A stretch of DNA of 38,170 bases from DASZHJ01 sp035581425 (GCA_035581425.1 DATJVP010000001.1:1-38170), one strand, 5' to 3'; shown: positions 1 to 9,055, counted from the stretch's first letter. The notes: generated by a model not told the origin, from the sequence alone. Program-made: numbers and translations.

Positions 1-692
1 CTCGCGAGGCCGAGATCGGCAAGCGCTGCCAGCTCGCCGCTCATGATCCCGGAAGCGACGAGGCGCGGCGTCACGAGGCTCGGCATCGCCCGCAGCGCAG
101 GGCCCCCTGTCTCGAAATGCCGCTCGCAGTCGCGGACGCTCACGGAAAGAAGCGCGCGGCAGGCGAGCGGGCGCGCCTCGTAGAGCGAGCAGGCGCTCTC
201 CACGAGAAGCGGACAGGGTGCCTTGCGCTCGAGCCGCGCCCGGCCGTCGAGTCCGTCGAGTGCCGCTGCGGCGGCGAAGACCGCGCGCTCGAGACCGGGC
301 TGCCTGCCATCTCGCATCGCGCTCCAAATCCGCACGGCCTCGAGCGGGGTCGCGCTCACATTGAGGTGGCAGCAGAAGACGCAGCCGCGCCGGCACTCGA
401 CCTGCCGCTCGCGGCTCGCAAAGGCGGGATCGATCGCGCGCTCGTGTGCGAGCCGCGCCTCGAATTCCGCAGCGATGCGGGTCCCGATCTCCTCGAACGC
501 CACCTCGATCTCGCCGGCGGCGCTTGCCTCAAGGAGCAAGCCCCGCGTCAGCCAGCGCGTCTCCTCCGCGATTTCCGCAAGGAAGCTCAACACCTCAGCG
601 GTGGGATCCCCGATCTCCGGCGGCAGCGCGAAGCGGGTCACGGGCGCCAGCGGCCGCGCGAGGGCTAGCGATACCGTCGCCTTCGCGCTCAC
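1..692 (-). CDS. YkgJ-type cysteine-cluster (putative zinc/iron-chelating) protein, C-terminus cut by window edge
   Basis: Reading leftward from a GTG at 692, preceded by GGAG, an open frame of 230 codons runs off the window start with no stop. It contains a CRRGCVFCC cluster near residue 92, then CPLL, CSLY, RPLACR and a further cysteine. This spacing is typical of the YkgJ family (CxxxCxxCC followed by CPxL, CxxY, RPxxCR), whose members are thought to bind Zn or an Fe-S cluster but have no settled function. The N-terminal ~90 residues are charged and helical-looking, with no signal peptide. The gene is divergent from the TRAP permease and separated from it by about 110 bases. Family assignment is good; the biochemical role is unknown. 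The C-terminal end is not visible. Confidence 0.75.
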   Translation of the reverse strand, partial: MSAKATVSLALARPLAPVTRFALPPEIGDPTAEVLSFLAEIAEETRWLTRGLLLEASAAGEIEVAFEEIGTRIAAEFEARLAHERAIDPAFASRERQVECRRGCVFCCHLNVSATPLEAVRIWSAMRDGRQPGLERAVFAAAAALDGLDGRARLERKAPCPLLVESACSLYEARPLACRALLSVSVRDCERHFETGGPALRAMPSLVTPRLVASGIMSGELAALADLGLA

Positions 693-806
693 CTCGTCGT
701 CTCCGCTCCAGCGCTCGCTCACCCGACACCCATTGCCGCGATGGACCCGGCGATGGCCGGGCGCTACCTTCGCCGCGACTTTCAGCACTTTGCCGAAGAA
801 CGAAGC

Positions 807-2699
807 ATGACACGCGCGGCCCAGCATTTAAAGACGGTCTGCCTTGCCGCGCTGCCGCTCATGGCGGTGGCATGGATCCTGAACCTGCCGGTGCGGCTCG
901 GCATCGGCATCATCGGCGAGCAGTTCGTTCTGGTCGTTGCGGGCGTCGCGGTCGCGGCAGCCTTCCTGCAGCGGCCCTACGGCAAGGAACCCGCTCTGCC
1001 CGATCTCGCGCTTGCGCTCCTCGCGCTCGCGAGCTGGGGCTGGGCTGCGCTCCATTATTCGGAGTGGCTCATCGACGCCGCCAACCGCGGCCCCGAGAAG
1101 TGGCTGCCGGGGGCGGTGGCGCTGCTGCTCCTCCTGGAATGCATGCGGCGGAACTGCGGGCTCCCGATCACGCTCCTGATGGCCGCGGTCGGTCTTTATG
1201 GCTTCCTCGGCCATCTCATGCCGGGGCTCTTCGAGGCCGACTACATCGCGCCAACGCGCATGGTCCTCTATCTCTATGCCGATCAGAACGGGGTTCCCGG
1301 CGTGGTCCTCTCGATCGCCTCGACCGTCGTCCTCGCCTTCATCGTCTTCTCGAAGTGCTTGGAGATCACAGGCGCCGGCCGCTTCTTCGACCAGATCGCG
1401 CTCGCGCTGCTCGGGACCTACCGCGGCGGTCCCGCGAAGGTCGCGATCGTCTCCTCCGGGCTATTCGGGATGATCTCGGGCTCGGCGATCGCGAACGTGA
1501 TGTCGAGCGGCGCCGTCACCATTCCCATGATGAAGCGCGCGGGCTTCTCGCCCTCGATGGCCGGCGGGATCGAGGCGGTTGCCTCGCATGCGGGACAGAT
1601 TACACCGCCGGTGATGGGAACGACGGCCTTCCTGATCGCGGAGTTCCTGCAGATCGGCTATGGCGACGTGGTCCTCGCCGCCGCCATCCCCGCCGCGCTC
1701 TTCTATCTCGTGCTCTATTGCCAGGTCGACGCCTATGCCGCCCGGAAAGGCCTGCGCGGTCTCGCGCGCGCGGAGCTGCCGCCGCTCGGAAGCGTCATCG
1801 CCAAAGGCTACATCTTCGCAATCGCGATCGCGGCACTCTTCTTCTTCATGTTCTGGCGCGGGACGCAGGAGGCGCTGGCGGCACTCTATGCGGGAGCGGT
1901 GATGCTGGTGCTGAGCCTCGTCGCGCAGCGCCGGCGGCCCAGCCTCGCCGATCTGAAGGCGCTCACCGTCGGCGTGGGCGCGGACATGCTGCCGATCCTT
2001 CTCATCAGCGCGGGAGCAGGTATCGTCATCGGCACGCTCAACCTGACCGGGCTCGGCTTTCACGTCACCGACGTGCTCGCGCGGGTCGCGACCCATTGGG
2101 GCGTCGTCGCGATGCTCGCGGTGACGGCGGTGGTGGCGATCATCCTCGGCATGGGAATGCCGACGGCGGCGGTCTACGTCATCCTCTCGGTAATCCTGGC
2201 GCCGGCGCTGGTGAAGCTCGGGATCATGCCGCTCGCCGCGCATATGTTCATTTTCTATCTGGGACTCATCTCGTTCCTCACCCCGCCCGTCGCGATGTCC
2301 TCTTACGCCGCGGCCGCGCTCGCGGGCGCCGATCTCTGGCGCACCTCCTGGGATGCCCTTCGCATCGGGACGTCCGGCTATCTGCTGCCCTTCGTCTTCG
2401 CGCTCAATCCCGCCCTGCTGCTGCACGGGAGCGTCGTCGAGATCCTCTACGCCGTCGCGACCGTCGCGCTCTCGGGTACTTGGCTCTCCTGGGGTTCGGA
2501 AGGCTCGATCGGCGCCGCCCGCGTCGGCCTCCTCGCCCGCCTCGTGCTGCTCGCGGGCGCCCTCGTCATCGGCAGCAGCACCATCTGGCTCGGCCCCGCC
2601 TCCCCCTCGAACCTCCTCGTGCTCGCAATCGGCCTCGCACTCGTAGCGGCGATCCACCGGTTGTCGGCGGGCCGTCTGCCGGCGCCGCGCGTGACCTGA
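807..2699 (+). CDS. TRAP transporter fused permease (DctQM type, TAXI class)
   Basis: This is a 630-residue polytopic membrane protein with about 15 or more hydrophobic segments, the size expected for fusions of the small (DctQ-like) and large (DctM-like) TRAP permease subunits. The DctM part carries the conserved GSAIANVMSSGAVTIP and HAGQITPPVMG motifs (codons about 230-270) and GMGMPTAAVYVI (about 450). TRAP systems import carboxylates or other organic anions driven by an ion gradient, together with a periplasmic binding protein. The start is placed at the ATG at 807 (MTRAAQHL). An in-frame ATG at 741 would add 22 residues but has no better ribosome site. The only TAXI binding protein in view faces this gene from the other strand, with convergent stops 45 bases apart, so the pair cannot share a promoter. 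The substrate is unknown. Confidence 0.88.
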   Translation: MTRAAQHLKTVCLAALPLMAVAWILNLPVRLGIGIIGEQFVLVVAGVAVAAAFLQRPYGKEPALPDLALALLALASWGWAALHYSEWLIDAANRGPEKWLPGAVALLLLLECMRRNCGLPITLLMAAVGLYGFLGHLMPGLFEADYIAPTRMVLYLYADQNGVPGVVLSIASTVVLAFIVFSKCLEITGAGRFFDQIALALLGTYRGGPAKVAIVSSGLFGMISGSAIANVMSSGAVTIPMMKRAGFSPSMAGGIEAVASHAGQITPPVMGTTAFLIAEFLQIGYGDVVLAAAIPAALFYLVLYCQVDAYAARKGLRGLARAELPPLGSVIAKGYIFAIAIAALFFFMFWRGTQEALAALYAGAVMLVLSLVAQRRRPSLADLKALTVGVGADMLPILLISAGAGIVIGTLNLTGLGFHVTDVLARVATHWGVVAMLAVTAVVAIILGMGMPTAAVYVILSVILAPALVKLGIMPLAAHMFIFYLGLISFLTPPVAMSSYAAAALAGADLWRTSWDALRIGTSGYLLPFVFALNPALLLHGSVVEILYAVATVALSGTWLSWGSEGSIGAARVGLLARLVLLAGALVIGSSTIWLGPASPSNLLVLAIGLALVAAIHRLSAGRLPAPRVT

Positions 2700-2744
2700 G
2701 GAGGTAAAGGGCTCGCGCAGAGGACGCGACGAGAAAGTCCCGCC

Positions 2745-3752
2745 TCACGCCCTCTTGAACCCTTTCTCCCGGGCATCGTTCGTATCGGTCCAGATCTTTT
2801 TCTCCCGGAAGAACTCGATCGCCGCCGCGTGGTAGGGCACGGTGTTGCTGGCTTTGCCGATTTCCTCGCGCTTGCCGCGCCGGAGCGGCGGATAATCCTG
2901 GGCGAGCTGGTCCCAACCGTCCCAGACCGCTCCGAGCATCGCCTTGGCGAGATCGGGCTTTAGCGTCTCGCTCACCACGAGGAAGATGTCGAACCCCATG
3001 AGATTGGTGTGCTGGACCACGGCCGCGTCGAGCGGCGTCGGGCTGATCGGATAGATGAAGGTGCCGGGAAGCCTCTTCTCCAGGAAGGTCGTCGTTGCGT
3101 CGGACCCGCTGATGTCCAGCCAGCGGAGCCCGCCGGGTACTGCAGCCGAGGCCTCGCGCACCGCGGCGATGCCCACGGCCGACGCAGCGGCGTCGAGCGT
3201 GCCGTCCTGCAGTGCCTGGATGCCCTGCGGGAGGCCGCCGACGCTCACCCGCGTCACGTCCGCGAAGGAGAGTCCGGCCGTCGCGAGGATCGCGGCATTC
3301 GCCTCCGTCAGCGCGACGTTCGCCTTGATCTCCGTCATCACGCGCTTCCCCTTGAGATCGGCGATCGTCTTGAGGCCGGAGTCGCCGCGCGCGATGTAGC
3401 CGTAAATGAGCGGCCAGAGCCGCATCAGCGCGCGGAGCCCGGGCATCGGGCTCCGGCCTTGCTTGCCGAGATAGGCGCCGCCGCTGTCGAGGCTCGAGGA
3501 GAGGCCCGCCACGACCTCGCCGTTCTCGATGAGCGGCAGATAGACCGAGGAGCCCGCATAGGGCTGCACGATCGCGGAGACCCCGAGCTTGTCGCCGAAA
3601 AGCTTGGCGAGCCCGCCGCCGACGGTGAAATAGTCCGTGCCCGGCGGATTGGCGCCGATGGTGATGCGCCGTGCCTGCGCCCAGGCCGAGAGCGGCGTAC
3701 TCGCCGCCGCGATGGCCACGGCGAGAAGGCCGCGGCGGGAAAGCTCGATCAT
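2745..3752 (-). CDS. TAXI family TRAP transporter solute-binding protein
   Basis: A 335-residue secreted binding protein. The N-terminus (MIELSRRGLLAVAIAAAS...LSAWAQA) has an SRRG twin-arginine-like motif, a hydrophobic core and an AWA/Q cleavage site, so periplasmic export is predicted. The mature protein starts with RRITIGANPPGTDYFTVGG and contains VGGLPQGIQALQDGTLDAA, both matching the TAXI (TRAP-associated extracytoplasmic immunogenic) family. The ATG at 3752 is chosen because GAGGGAGAAGAGGG lies just upstream and the signal peptide begins there; the open frame extends further 5' without good signals. It lies 13 bases after the dihydroxyphthalate-decarboxylase-like gene and is probably co-transcribed with it. 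The likely partner is the fused permease at 807-2699 on the opposite strand. Ligand unknown. Confidence 0.88.
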   Translation of the reverse strand: MIELSRRGLLAVAIAAASTPLSAWAQARRITIGANPPGTDYFTVGGGLAKLFGDKLGVSAIVQPYAGSSVYLPLIENGEVVAGLSSSLDSGGAYLGKQGRSPMPGLRALMRLWPLIYGYIARGDSGLKTIADLKGKRVMTEIKANVALTEANAAILATAGLSFADVTRVSVGGLPQGIQALQDGTLDAAASAVGIAAVREASAAVPGGLRWLDISGSDATTTFLEKRLPGTFIYPISPTPLDAAVVQHTNLMGFDIFLVVSETLKPDLAKAMLGAVWDGWDQLAQDYPPLRRGKREEIGKASNTVPYHAAAIEFFREKKIWTDTNDAREKGFKRA

Positions 3753-3765
3753 GCCCTCTTCTCCC

Positions 3766-4755
3766 TCAGATCTTGAACGCCGTCCGCACTTCCTCCGGAA
3801 ACAGCTCTTCCGGCCGCAGCAGGCGATGGCAGACACCTTGTTCGTGGGCGTAGCGCAGGAAGGCCTCGAGCGTCGTGCGATTGCGCTCGATGCCGTAAGG
3901 CCAGTAGTCGCCGCCAAAGAGAGCCGCGTGCGCGCGGGCGTGCTCGAAATGCCAGGGGATCGGGAACCGCGAGGCGGTCGCCTCGAAGGCGCGAAGCAGG
4001 CTCCGCCGCTTCGCCTCCTCGAAGGCCGTGAGCAGGTTCATCGCCACCCAGGGATGCGCCTCGAGCACGGAGCTCTTGATCGCGATGCAATGCATGATCG
4101 GAAAGATGCCGGTCTCGCGCCAATAGGCCTCCTCGACCGGCCGGAAATCTACGATGAGACGCTTGACGCGGGGATCGCCCGTCTCGAAGGAAGCCGGCGG
4201 ATGCGCGGTCATGACGGCATCGAGCTCGCCCGCGAGCAGCATGCCGTCGAGCGATTTCCCCTGGGGACGCTCGACCGCAACGCCCGGCGGGAGCCGGAGC
4301 TCCACCTTCTCGGTGCGGCCGGGCTCGTTGACGCCCGCCTGCACCCAGCGGATCTCCGCGAGCGGCACGCCGTATTGATGCTGCAGGAAGCCGCGGCTAT
4401 AGATCGCGGCGGTCTGCGCCCATTCCGGAACGCCCACCCGCCGGCCGCGGAGGTCGGCGGGACTCTTGAGCGCGGCATCGCTGCGCACATAGATCGAGGA
4501 GTGCCGGAAGACGCGCGAGGGAAAAACCGGCAGCGCCGTCAGCGACGCATCGCCTTGCGAGCGCAGCGACACGTATTTCCCCATTGCCATCTCCGAGACG
4601 TCCCACTCGCGATGGAGCGTGAAGCGGTAGAAGATCTCCTCGATCGGCAGCGAGAGGGAGGTGAGCGCGATGCCCTCGGGCTTGACGCGCCCCGCGACGA
4701 GATCGCGCACGTGGTCGTAGTCGCTGATGGCGAGTGTGAGGGGGAGCGGATGCAT
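3766..4755 (-). CDS. 4,5-dihydroxyphthalate decarboxylase-like protein (periplasmic-binding-protein fold)
   Basis: A 329-residue protein beginning MHPLPLTLAISDYDHVRDL, typical of proteins annotated as 4,5-dihydroxyphthalate decarboxylase. Characteristic stretches are SLPIEEIFYRF, EWDVSEMAMGKY, FPSRVFRHSSIYVR, GRRVGVPEWAQTAA and GELDAVMTAHPP. The family has the type 2 periplasmic binding protein fold. Most members are untested as decarboxylases, so they may be cytosolic enzymes or ligand sensors. No signal peptide is present. The start at 4755 has GGAG five bases upstream and removes about 80 codons of low-quality upstream frame. The gene is followed after 13 bases by the TAXI protein and preceded (77-base gap) by pncA on the same strand. 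The co-transcription suggests the substrate of this protein and the TAXI ligand are related aromatic or heterocyclic acids; that is inference. Confidence 0.8.
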   Translation of the reverse strand: MHPLPLTLAISDYDHVRDLVAGRVKPEGIALTSLSLPIEEIFYRFTLHREWDVSEMAMGKYVSLRSQGDASLTALPVFPSRVFRHSSIYVRSDAALKSPADLRGRRVGVPEWAQTAAIYSRGFLQHQYGVPLAEIRWVQAGVNEPGRTEKVELRLPPGVAVERPQGKSLDGMLLAGELDAVMTAHPPASFETGDPRVKRLIVDFRPVEEAYWRETGIFPIMHCIAIKSSVLEAHPWVAMNLLTAFEEAKRRSLLRAFEATASRFPIPWHFEHARAHAALFGGDYWPYGIERNRTTLEAFLRYAHEQGVCHRLLRPEELFPEEVRTAFKI

Positions 4756-4832
4756 CGCGTCTCCGGCGAAACGTCGCGAAGATTTAGCACGCGGAGGCCC
4801 GAAAAAGCCGAGTTTCTTTGCCGCAGGCGTGG

Positions 4833-5462
4833 CTAGGCCAGCACTTCCGAGCTGTGCGAGCGGCGGACGCCCGCTTCGAGCATGAGCCCCCAGGCGCGCG
4901 CAAGCGAGCCCTCGAGATCGATGCCACGGCAGGCGTCCTCGATCACCACGACGTCGAAGCCTTCGCGCCGCGCGTCGAGCGCGGAGTAGAGCACGCAATA
5001 GTCGGTGGCGAGGCCCGCGAGAAAAATCCGGTGGAACCCGCGTTCGCGCAGGTAGCCTCCGAGCCCCGTGGGCGTGCGCCGGTCATTCTCGTAGAGCGCG
5101 GAGTAGCTGTCGATCTCGCGCCGATAGCCCTTGCGCAGCACGAGCTCCGCCGCCCCGATGGCGAGGCCGGGATGAAAGGCCGCGCCCGTGCTCTCTTGGA
5201 CGCAATGGTCCGGCCAGAGCGTCTGCGGGCCGTAGAACACCTCGATCTGGTCGTAGGGCTTGTGCAGGGGATGACTGCTCGCGAAGGAGAGGTGCCCTGG
5301 CGGATGCCAGTCCTGCGTCAGCACCACATGCGGAAAGAGATGGCCGAGGCGGCTCGCGAGCGTCACCACCTCATCGCCCCGAGCCACCGCAAGCGCCCCG
5401 CCGGGACAGAAATCGTTCTGCAGGTCCACGAGGACCAGGATGTCGCGGTCTGAAACCCGCAT
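4833..5462 (-). CDS. pncA: Nicotinamidase
   Basis: A 209-residue cysteine hydrolase that converts nicotinamide to nicotinate and ammonia in the NAD salvage (Preiss-Handler) route. The catalytic triad is visible at D13 (LVDLQNDF), K111 (LRKGY) and C156 (ATDYCV), the same spacing as in E. coli PncA. The metal site is D51, H53 (TQDWHPPGH) and H86 (PDHCVQ). The start at 5462 (MRVSDRDILV) is preferred because the additional 21 upstream codons (MRKPRAKL...) are absent from the family. It heads a possible minus-strand group with the decarboxylase-like and TAXI genes and is divergent from the class V aminotransferase-fold gene across 127 bases. Identification is firm. Activity on other amides, as in some pyrazinamidase relatives, cannot be excluded. 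Confidence 0.93.
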   Translation of the reverse strand: MRVSDRDILVLVDLQNDFCPGGALAVARGDEVVTLASRLGHLFPHVVLTQDWHPPGHLSFASSHPLHKPYDQIEVFYGPQTLWPDHCVQESTGAAFHPGLAIGAAELVLRKGYRREIDSYSALYENDRRTPTGLGGYLRERGFHRIFLAGLATDYCVLYSALDARREGFDVVVIEDACRGIDLEGSLARAWGLMLEAGVRRSHSSEVLA

Positions 5463-5589
5463 GAAACCAAGGGTACGCCCCCTACCGGCGTCTGTCAGCT
5501 TTAGCTTCGCCCGAGGCTTTCTCAACCCTGAGGTAGGCCCGCGGCTGCCGTGGCATTATCCGCCGGAACGATTCCCGGGGAGGGCAAGC
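5463..5589. promoter_or_regulatory. Divergent intergenic region between pncA and the aminotransferase-fold gene
   Basis: These 127 bases separate two outward-reading genes and so must hold both their promoters. On the plus strand GGGAGGGCAAGC directly precedes the ATG at 5590, a strong ribosome binding site. No confident -35/-10 pair or operator palindrome could be picked by eye. Confidence 0.4.
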
Positions 5590-6792
5590 ATGAATCGCCG
5601 TTCGGAGCGTGGCAAATCCGCTGGGCTGGACCTGCGTCATCTCCGCTCGGAGACACCGGGCGTCGAGACGGTGCTGCATTTCAACAATGCGGGCGCCGCC
5701 CTCCCGCCGCGTCCGGTGCTGGACGCGGTGACGGGGCATCTCGCGCGCGAGGCGGAGATCGGCGGCTATGAGGCCGCAGCAGAGGCGGCGGCGCGCATGG
5801 AGGATTTCTACGACGCCGTCGCTGCCCTCATCGGCGGCGAGCGGGACGAGATCGCCTTCATCGAGAATGCGACCCGCGCCTGGGACATGGCTTTCTATGC
5901 GATCCGATTTCGCGCGGGCGACCGCATTCTCACCGCGCGGGCCGAATACCTCTCGAACTATCTCGCCTTCCTGCAAATGAAGGCGCGCGCGGGGGTCGAG
6001 ATCGACGTGGTCGAGAACGACGCTTCGGGCCAGCTCGACCTCGCCGCGCTGGAGCGCGCGGTCGGCGCCCGCACCAAGCTCATCGCGATCACCCACGTCC
6101 CCACGCAAGGCGGGCTCGTCAATCCCGCGGCCGAGGTCGGGCGTATCGCCCGCCGCCACGGCGTCCTCTATCTCCTTGATGCCTGCCAATCCGTGGGCCA
6201 GCTCGCGGTCGATGTGCAGGAGATCGGCTGCCAGATGCTCTCAGCGACGGGACGGAAGTTCCTGCGCGGGCCTCGCGGCACGGGGTTCCTTTACGTGCGG
6301 CGCGACACCATCGACGCACTCGAGCCGCCCTTCATCGACCTCGAGGCCGCCGCATGGAAGGACGGCGGCGGATATTCCCTGCGCGGGGATGCGCGCCGCT
6401 TCGAGAACTGGGAGCGATTCGTCGCGGGCCAAATCGGCCTCGGCGTCGCCGCGCGCTATGCGATGGGCGTGGGGGTCGATGCCATCGAGGCCCGGGTCAA
6501 ATCGCTCGCGGCCTTACTGAGAGCGGAGCTCGCGCGGCGGCCGGGCCTCAGCGTGCACGATCTCGGGACCGAGAAATGCGGCATCGTGAGCTTCGTCAAG
6601 GAGGGCGAGGCGCCCGCCGCGACGCAGGCGCGGCTTCGCGCGCGCGGCATCAACGTGCACGCCTCGCGATCGCCGCGCGTGCCCGCGCTCGATCTGCCCA
6701 TGCGAGGATTGGACTCGCTCGTCCGCGCGAGCGTGCACTATTACAATGACGAGGCGGAGGTCGAGCGCTTCGTCCAGGCAGTCGCGGGCTAG
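5590..6792 (+). CDS. Class V aminotransferase-fold PLP-dependent enzyme
   Basis: A 400-residue fold-type I PLP enzyme of the aminotransferase class V / cysteine desulfurase group. Visible features are HFNNAGAALPP near residue 30, ATRAW (95-99), LDACQ at 197-200 (the Asp that contacts the PLP ring nitrogen, then Gln), and the Schiff-base lysine K223 in SATGRKFLRGPRGTGF. The C-terminal small domain contains INVHASRSPR. The sequence resembles proteins called aminotransferase class V or isopenicillin N epimerase-like. It lacks an obvious cysteine desulfurase mobile-loop cysteine, so sulfur transfer is doubtful. The ATG at 5590 has GGGAGGG upstream; the frame is open further 5' but overlaps pncA. 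It is convergent with ftsH, with 13 bases between stops. Substrate unknown. Confidence 0.85.
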   Translation: MNRRSERGKSAGLDLRHLRSETPGVETVLHFNNAGAALPPRPVLDAVTGHLAREAEIGGYEAAAEAAARMEDFYDAVAALIGGERDEIAFIENATRAWDMAFYAIRFRAGDRILTARAEYLSNYLAFLQMKARAGVEIDVVENDASGQLDLAALERAVGARTKLIAITHVPTQGGLVNPAAEVGRIARRHGVLYLLDACQSVGQLAVDVQEIGCQMLSATGRKFLRGPRGTGFLYVRRDTIDALEPPFIDLEAAAWKDGGGYSLRGDARRFENWERFVAGQIGLGVAARYAMGVGVDAIEARVKSLAALLRAELARRPGLSVHDLGTEKCGIVSFVKEGEAPAATQARLRARGINVHASRSPRVPALDLPMRGLDSLVRASVHYYNDEAEVERFVQAVAG

Positions 6793-6805
6793 ACCGCGCC
6801 CCCGC

Positions 6806-8647
6806 CTACTGCGCCGCCGCCGGGACTGTCGCCATCAGCGCGCGGAGTTCGTCCTCGACCAGCGTCTCCTTCTCGAGGAGAAGCCGCGCGCCGCGATCGA
6901 GGATCGCGCGCTTGGCCTTGAGCACGGCGAGCGCCCGGGCAAAGGCCGTGTCGACGATGCCTTTGACGGCCTCGTCGATCTCGCGCGCCGTCGCCTCGCT
7001 ATAGCTCCGCTGCTGCCAGCCCGCACCCGGCGTCTGGTCGAGGAAGGAGTGCTGCTCGGCCTCGTAGGTGACGTTGCCGAGCTTGTCGGTCATGCCGTAG
7101 CGCGTCACCATCGCGCGCGCGATGTTCGTGACCTTCTGCAAGTCGTCGTGCGCGCCCGTGGAGACCTCGCCGAAGACGATCTGCTCCGACGCACGTCCCC
7201 CGAGCAGAACCGCCATCTTGTTCTCGAGCTCGGGCCGCGTCATCAGGAAGCGGTCCTCGGTAGGACGCTGGATCGTGTAGCCGAGCGAGCCCACGCCGCG
7301 GGGGATGATCGAGACCTTGTGCACGGCGTCGCCCCCCGGGAGCGAGAGGCCCACGATCGTGTGGCCCATCTCGTGGAAGGCGACGACCTCGCGCTCGTGC
7401 GGAACGAGAAGGCGGCTCTTCTTCTCGAGCCCCGCGACGATGCGCTCGACCGCCGCGGTGAAGTCGTCGAGCGCCACGGCCTCGGCGCCCCGGCGGGTCG
7501 CGATGAGGGCCGCCTCGTTTACGAGATTAGCGAGATCGGCGCCGGTGAAGCCCGGGGTCAGGCTCGCGAGCTTCTCCGGATCGACATCCGGCGCGAGCCG
7601 CGCCTTCTTGAGGTGTACCTTCAGGATCTGGACGCGGCCGACCTTGTCCGGGCGGTCGACCAGGATCTGACGGTCGAAGCGTCCCGCCCGCAGCAGCGCG
7701 GGATCGAGGATCTCCGGCCGGTTGGTGGCCGCGAGCAGCACGAGGCCAGTCGAAGGATCGAATCCGTCGAGCTCGGCGAGGAGCTGATTGAGCGTCTGCT
7801 CCTTCTCGTCGTGCCCGCCGGTCATGGGGTAGCTGCCGCGGGCGCGGCCGAGGGCGTCGAGCTCGTCGATGAAGATGATCGCGGGGGCGCGCTGCCGCGC
7901 CTGCTCGAAGAGGTCACGGACGCGCGCGGCGCCCACGCCCACGAACATCTCCACGAACTCGGAGCCGCTGATCGAGAAGAACGGCACGCCCGCCTCGCCC
8001 GCGACCGCGCGCGCGAGCAGCGTCTTGCCCGTGCCCGGCGGGCCCACCAGGAGAATGCCCTTGGGCACACGCCCTCCGAGGCGGCCATAGCGCTGCGGGT
8101 CCTTGAGGAAGCCGATCACCTCCTTCAGCTCCTCCTTCGCCTCGTCGACGCCGGCGACGTCCTCGAAAGTGACCTTGGTGTCGGTCTCGACATAGACCTT
8201 CGCCTTGCTGCGGCCGATCGACATGAGCCCGCCGCCGAAACCCTGCCGCTCCGCGAAGCGGCGGAAGACGAAGTACCAGACGCCGAAGAAGAAGACCGTG
8301 GGCAGCACCCAGGAAAGGACGGTGCTCAGGAAGGTGCTCTGCACCTCGCCCGCGTAGGTGACGTTGTATTTCTGGAGGTCGGAGACGAGGTCCTGCGGCA
8401 CGCGTGTGGTGACGAAGATGGTGCGTCCGTTGGCATCGGGGGCCTTCAATGTGCCCTCGATGTATTTATCGCTGACCCGCACCTCTTGAATCTTGCCGGA
8501 CTTCAGGTCGTCCTGGAACTGGCTGTAGGGAATGACCGAAACCGCCTGCGACTGCGCCCACAACTGCTGCAGCGCGAAGATGCCGACGATGGCGGCGAGC
8601 AAGTACCAGATGTGGAACTGCGTCTGCTTTTGAATGGGCGCGGGCAT
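6806..8647 (-). CDS. ftsH: ATP-dependent zinc metalloprotease FtsH
   Basis: A 613-residue membrane-anchored AAA+ protease that degrades misfolded membrane proteins and specific cytosolic substrates. In order: transmembrane helix about 12-30, periplasmic domain, second helix about 108-128, Walker A GPPGTGKT at 202-209, Walker B IIFIDELD about 257-264, second region of homology ATNRPEILDPALLRAGRFDR about 307-326, and the zinc site HEMGH at 425-429 with D502 (GAHDDLQKVT) as third ligand. The C-terminus is short, ending soon after the coiled-coil-like region. The start at 8647 (MPAPIQKQ) has a weak ribosome site. It lies 69 bases downstream of the DUF190 gene and may be read from the crcB promoter. 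It could be a second, specialised FtsH rather than the housekeeping copy, because the usual tilS/ftsH/folP neighbours are absent. Confidence 0.95.
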   Translation of the reverse strand: MPAPIQKQTQFHIWYLLAAIVGIFALQQLWAQSQAVSVIPYSQFQDDLKSGKIQEVRVSDKYIEGTLKAPDANGRTIFVTTRVPQDLVSDLQKYNVTYAGEVQSTFLSTVLSWVLPTVFFFGVWYFVFRRFAERQGFGGGLMSIGRSKAKVYVETDTKVTFEDVAGVDEAKEELKEVIGFLKDPQRYGRLGGRVPKGILLVGPPGTGKTLLARAVAGEAGVPFFSISGSEFVEMFVGVGAARVRDLFEQARQRAPAIIFIDELDALGRARGSYPMTGGHDEKEQTLNQLLAELDGFDPSTGLVLLAATNRPEILDPALLRAGRFDRQILVDRPDKVGRVQILKVHLKKARLAPDVDPEKLASLTPGFTGADLANLVNEAALIATRRGAEAVALDDFTAAVERIVAGLEKKSRLLVPHEREVVAFHEMGHTIVGLSLPGGDAVHKVSIIPRGVGSLGYTIQRPTEDRFLMTRPELENKMAVLLGGRASEQIVFGEVSTGAHDDLQKVTNIARAMVTRYGMTDKLGNVTYEAEQHSFLDQTPGAGWQQRSYSEATAREIDEAVKGIVDTAFARALAVLKAKRAILDRGARLLLEKETLVEDELRALMATVPAAAQ

Positions 8648-8667
8648 GGGCGGGCGCTTTCTGCTGT

Positions 8668-8688
8668 GCCTATCCGAAAGAGATAGGC
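8668..8688 (-). other. Small hairpin in the DUF190-ftsH spacer
   Basis: GCCTATC and GATAGGC form a perfect 7-bp stem with a 7-base loop, inside the 69-base gap between the DUF190 stop and the ftsH start. No T run follows on the coding strand, so it is not a classical intrinsic terminator. It could be an RNA processing or stability element that separates ftsH expression from crcB-DUF190, or it may be chance. Confidence 0.35.
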
Positions 8689-8716
8689 GCCCGGCCGTCC
8701 CGCCGCAACCGGCGGC

Positions 8717-9052
8717 TCAGACGTTTGGCCCGTATTGCAAAACCTGCACCTTCTCAAGGGTCACGATTCCCGATTTCAGCACGGGATCGATGAGTGGCAG
8801 GAAGGCCGCGATCTTCTCCTCGCTGTCGACGATCTCCACGACGATCGGCAAGTCCTCGGAGAGGCGGAGCACTTTCGTGGTGTGGAGGCGGCTCGACCGC
8901 CCGTATCCCATGGGCCCGCGCAGCACGGTCGCGCCCGCGAGATGCTGCTCGCGCGCCTTGAGCACGATCCACTCGTAGAGCGGCTGGTGCTCGTGGCGAT
9001 CGTCCTGTCCGAGATAGATGCGCAGCAGCGTCGCCGATTTCGGTTCCTGCAT
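8717..9052 (-). CDS. DUF190 family PII-like protein
   Basis: A 111-residue cytosolic protein with the DUF190 pattern: LLRIYLGQDDRHEHQPLY near residue 10, then HLAGATVLRGPMGYG about 37-51, and LPIVVEIVDSEEKI about 68-81. DUF190 proteins have a ferredoxin-like fold resembling the PII signal-transduction proteins. They are often encoded beside crcB, but their ligand is not established to my knowledge. The start is 3 bases after the crcB stop, so translation is probably coupled. The context suggests a regulator or accessory of the fluoride channel; that is inference from gene pairing. No membrane segment is seen. Confidence 0.87.
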   Translation of the reverse strand: MQEPKSATLLRIYLGQDDRHEHQPLYEWIVLKAREQHLAGATVLRGPMGYGRSSRLHTTKVLRLSEDLPIVVEIVDSEEKIAAFLPLIDPVLKSGIVTLEKVQVLQYGPNV

Positions 9053-9055
9053 GGC

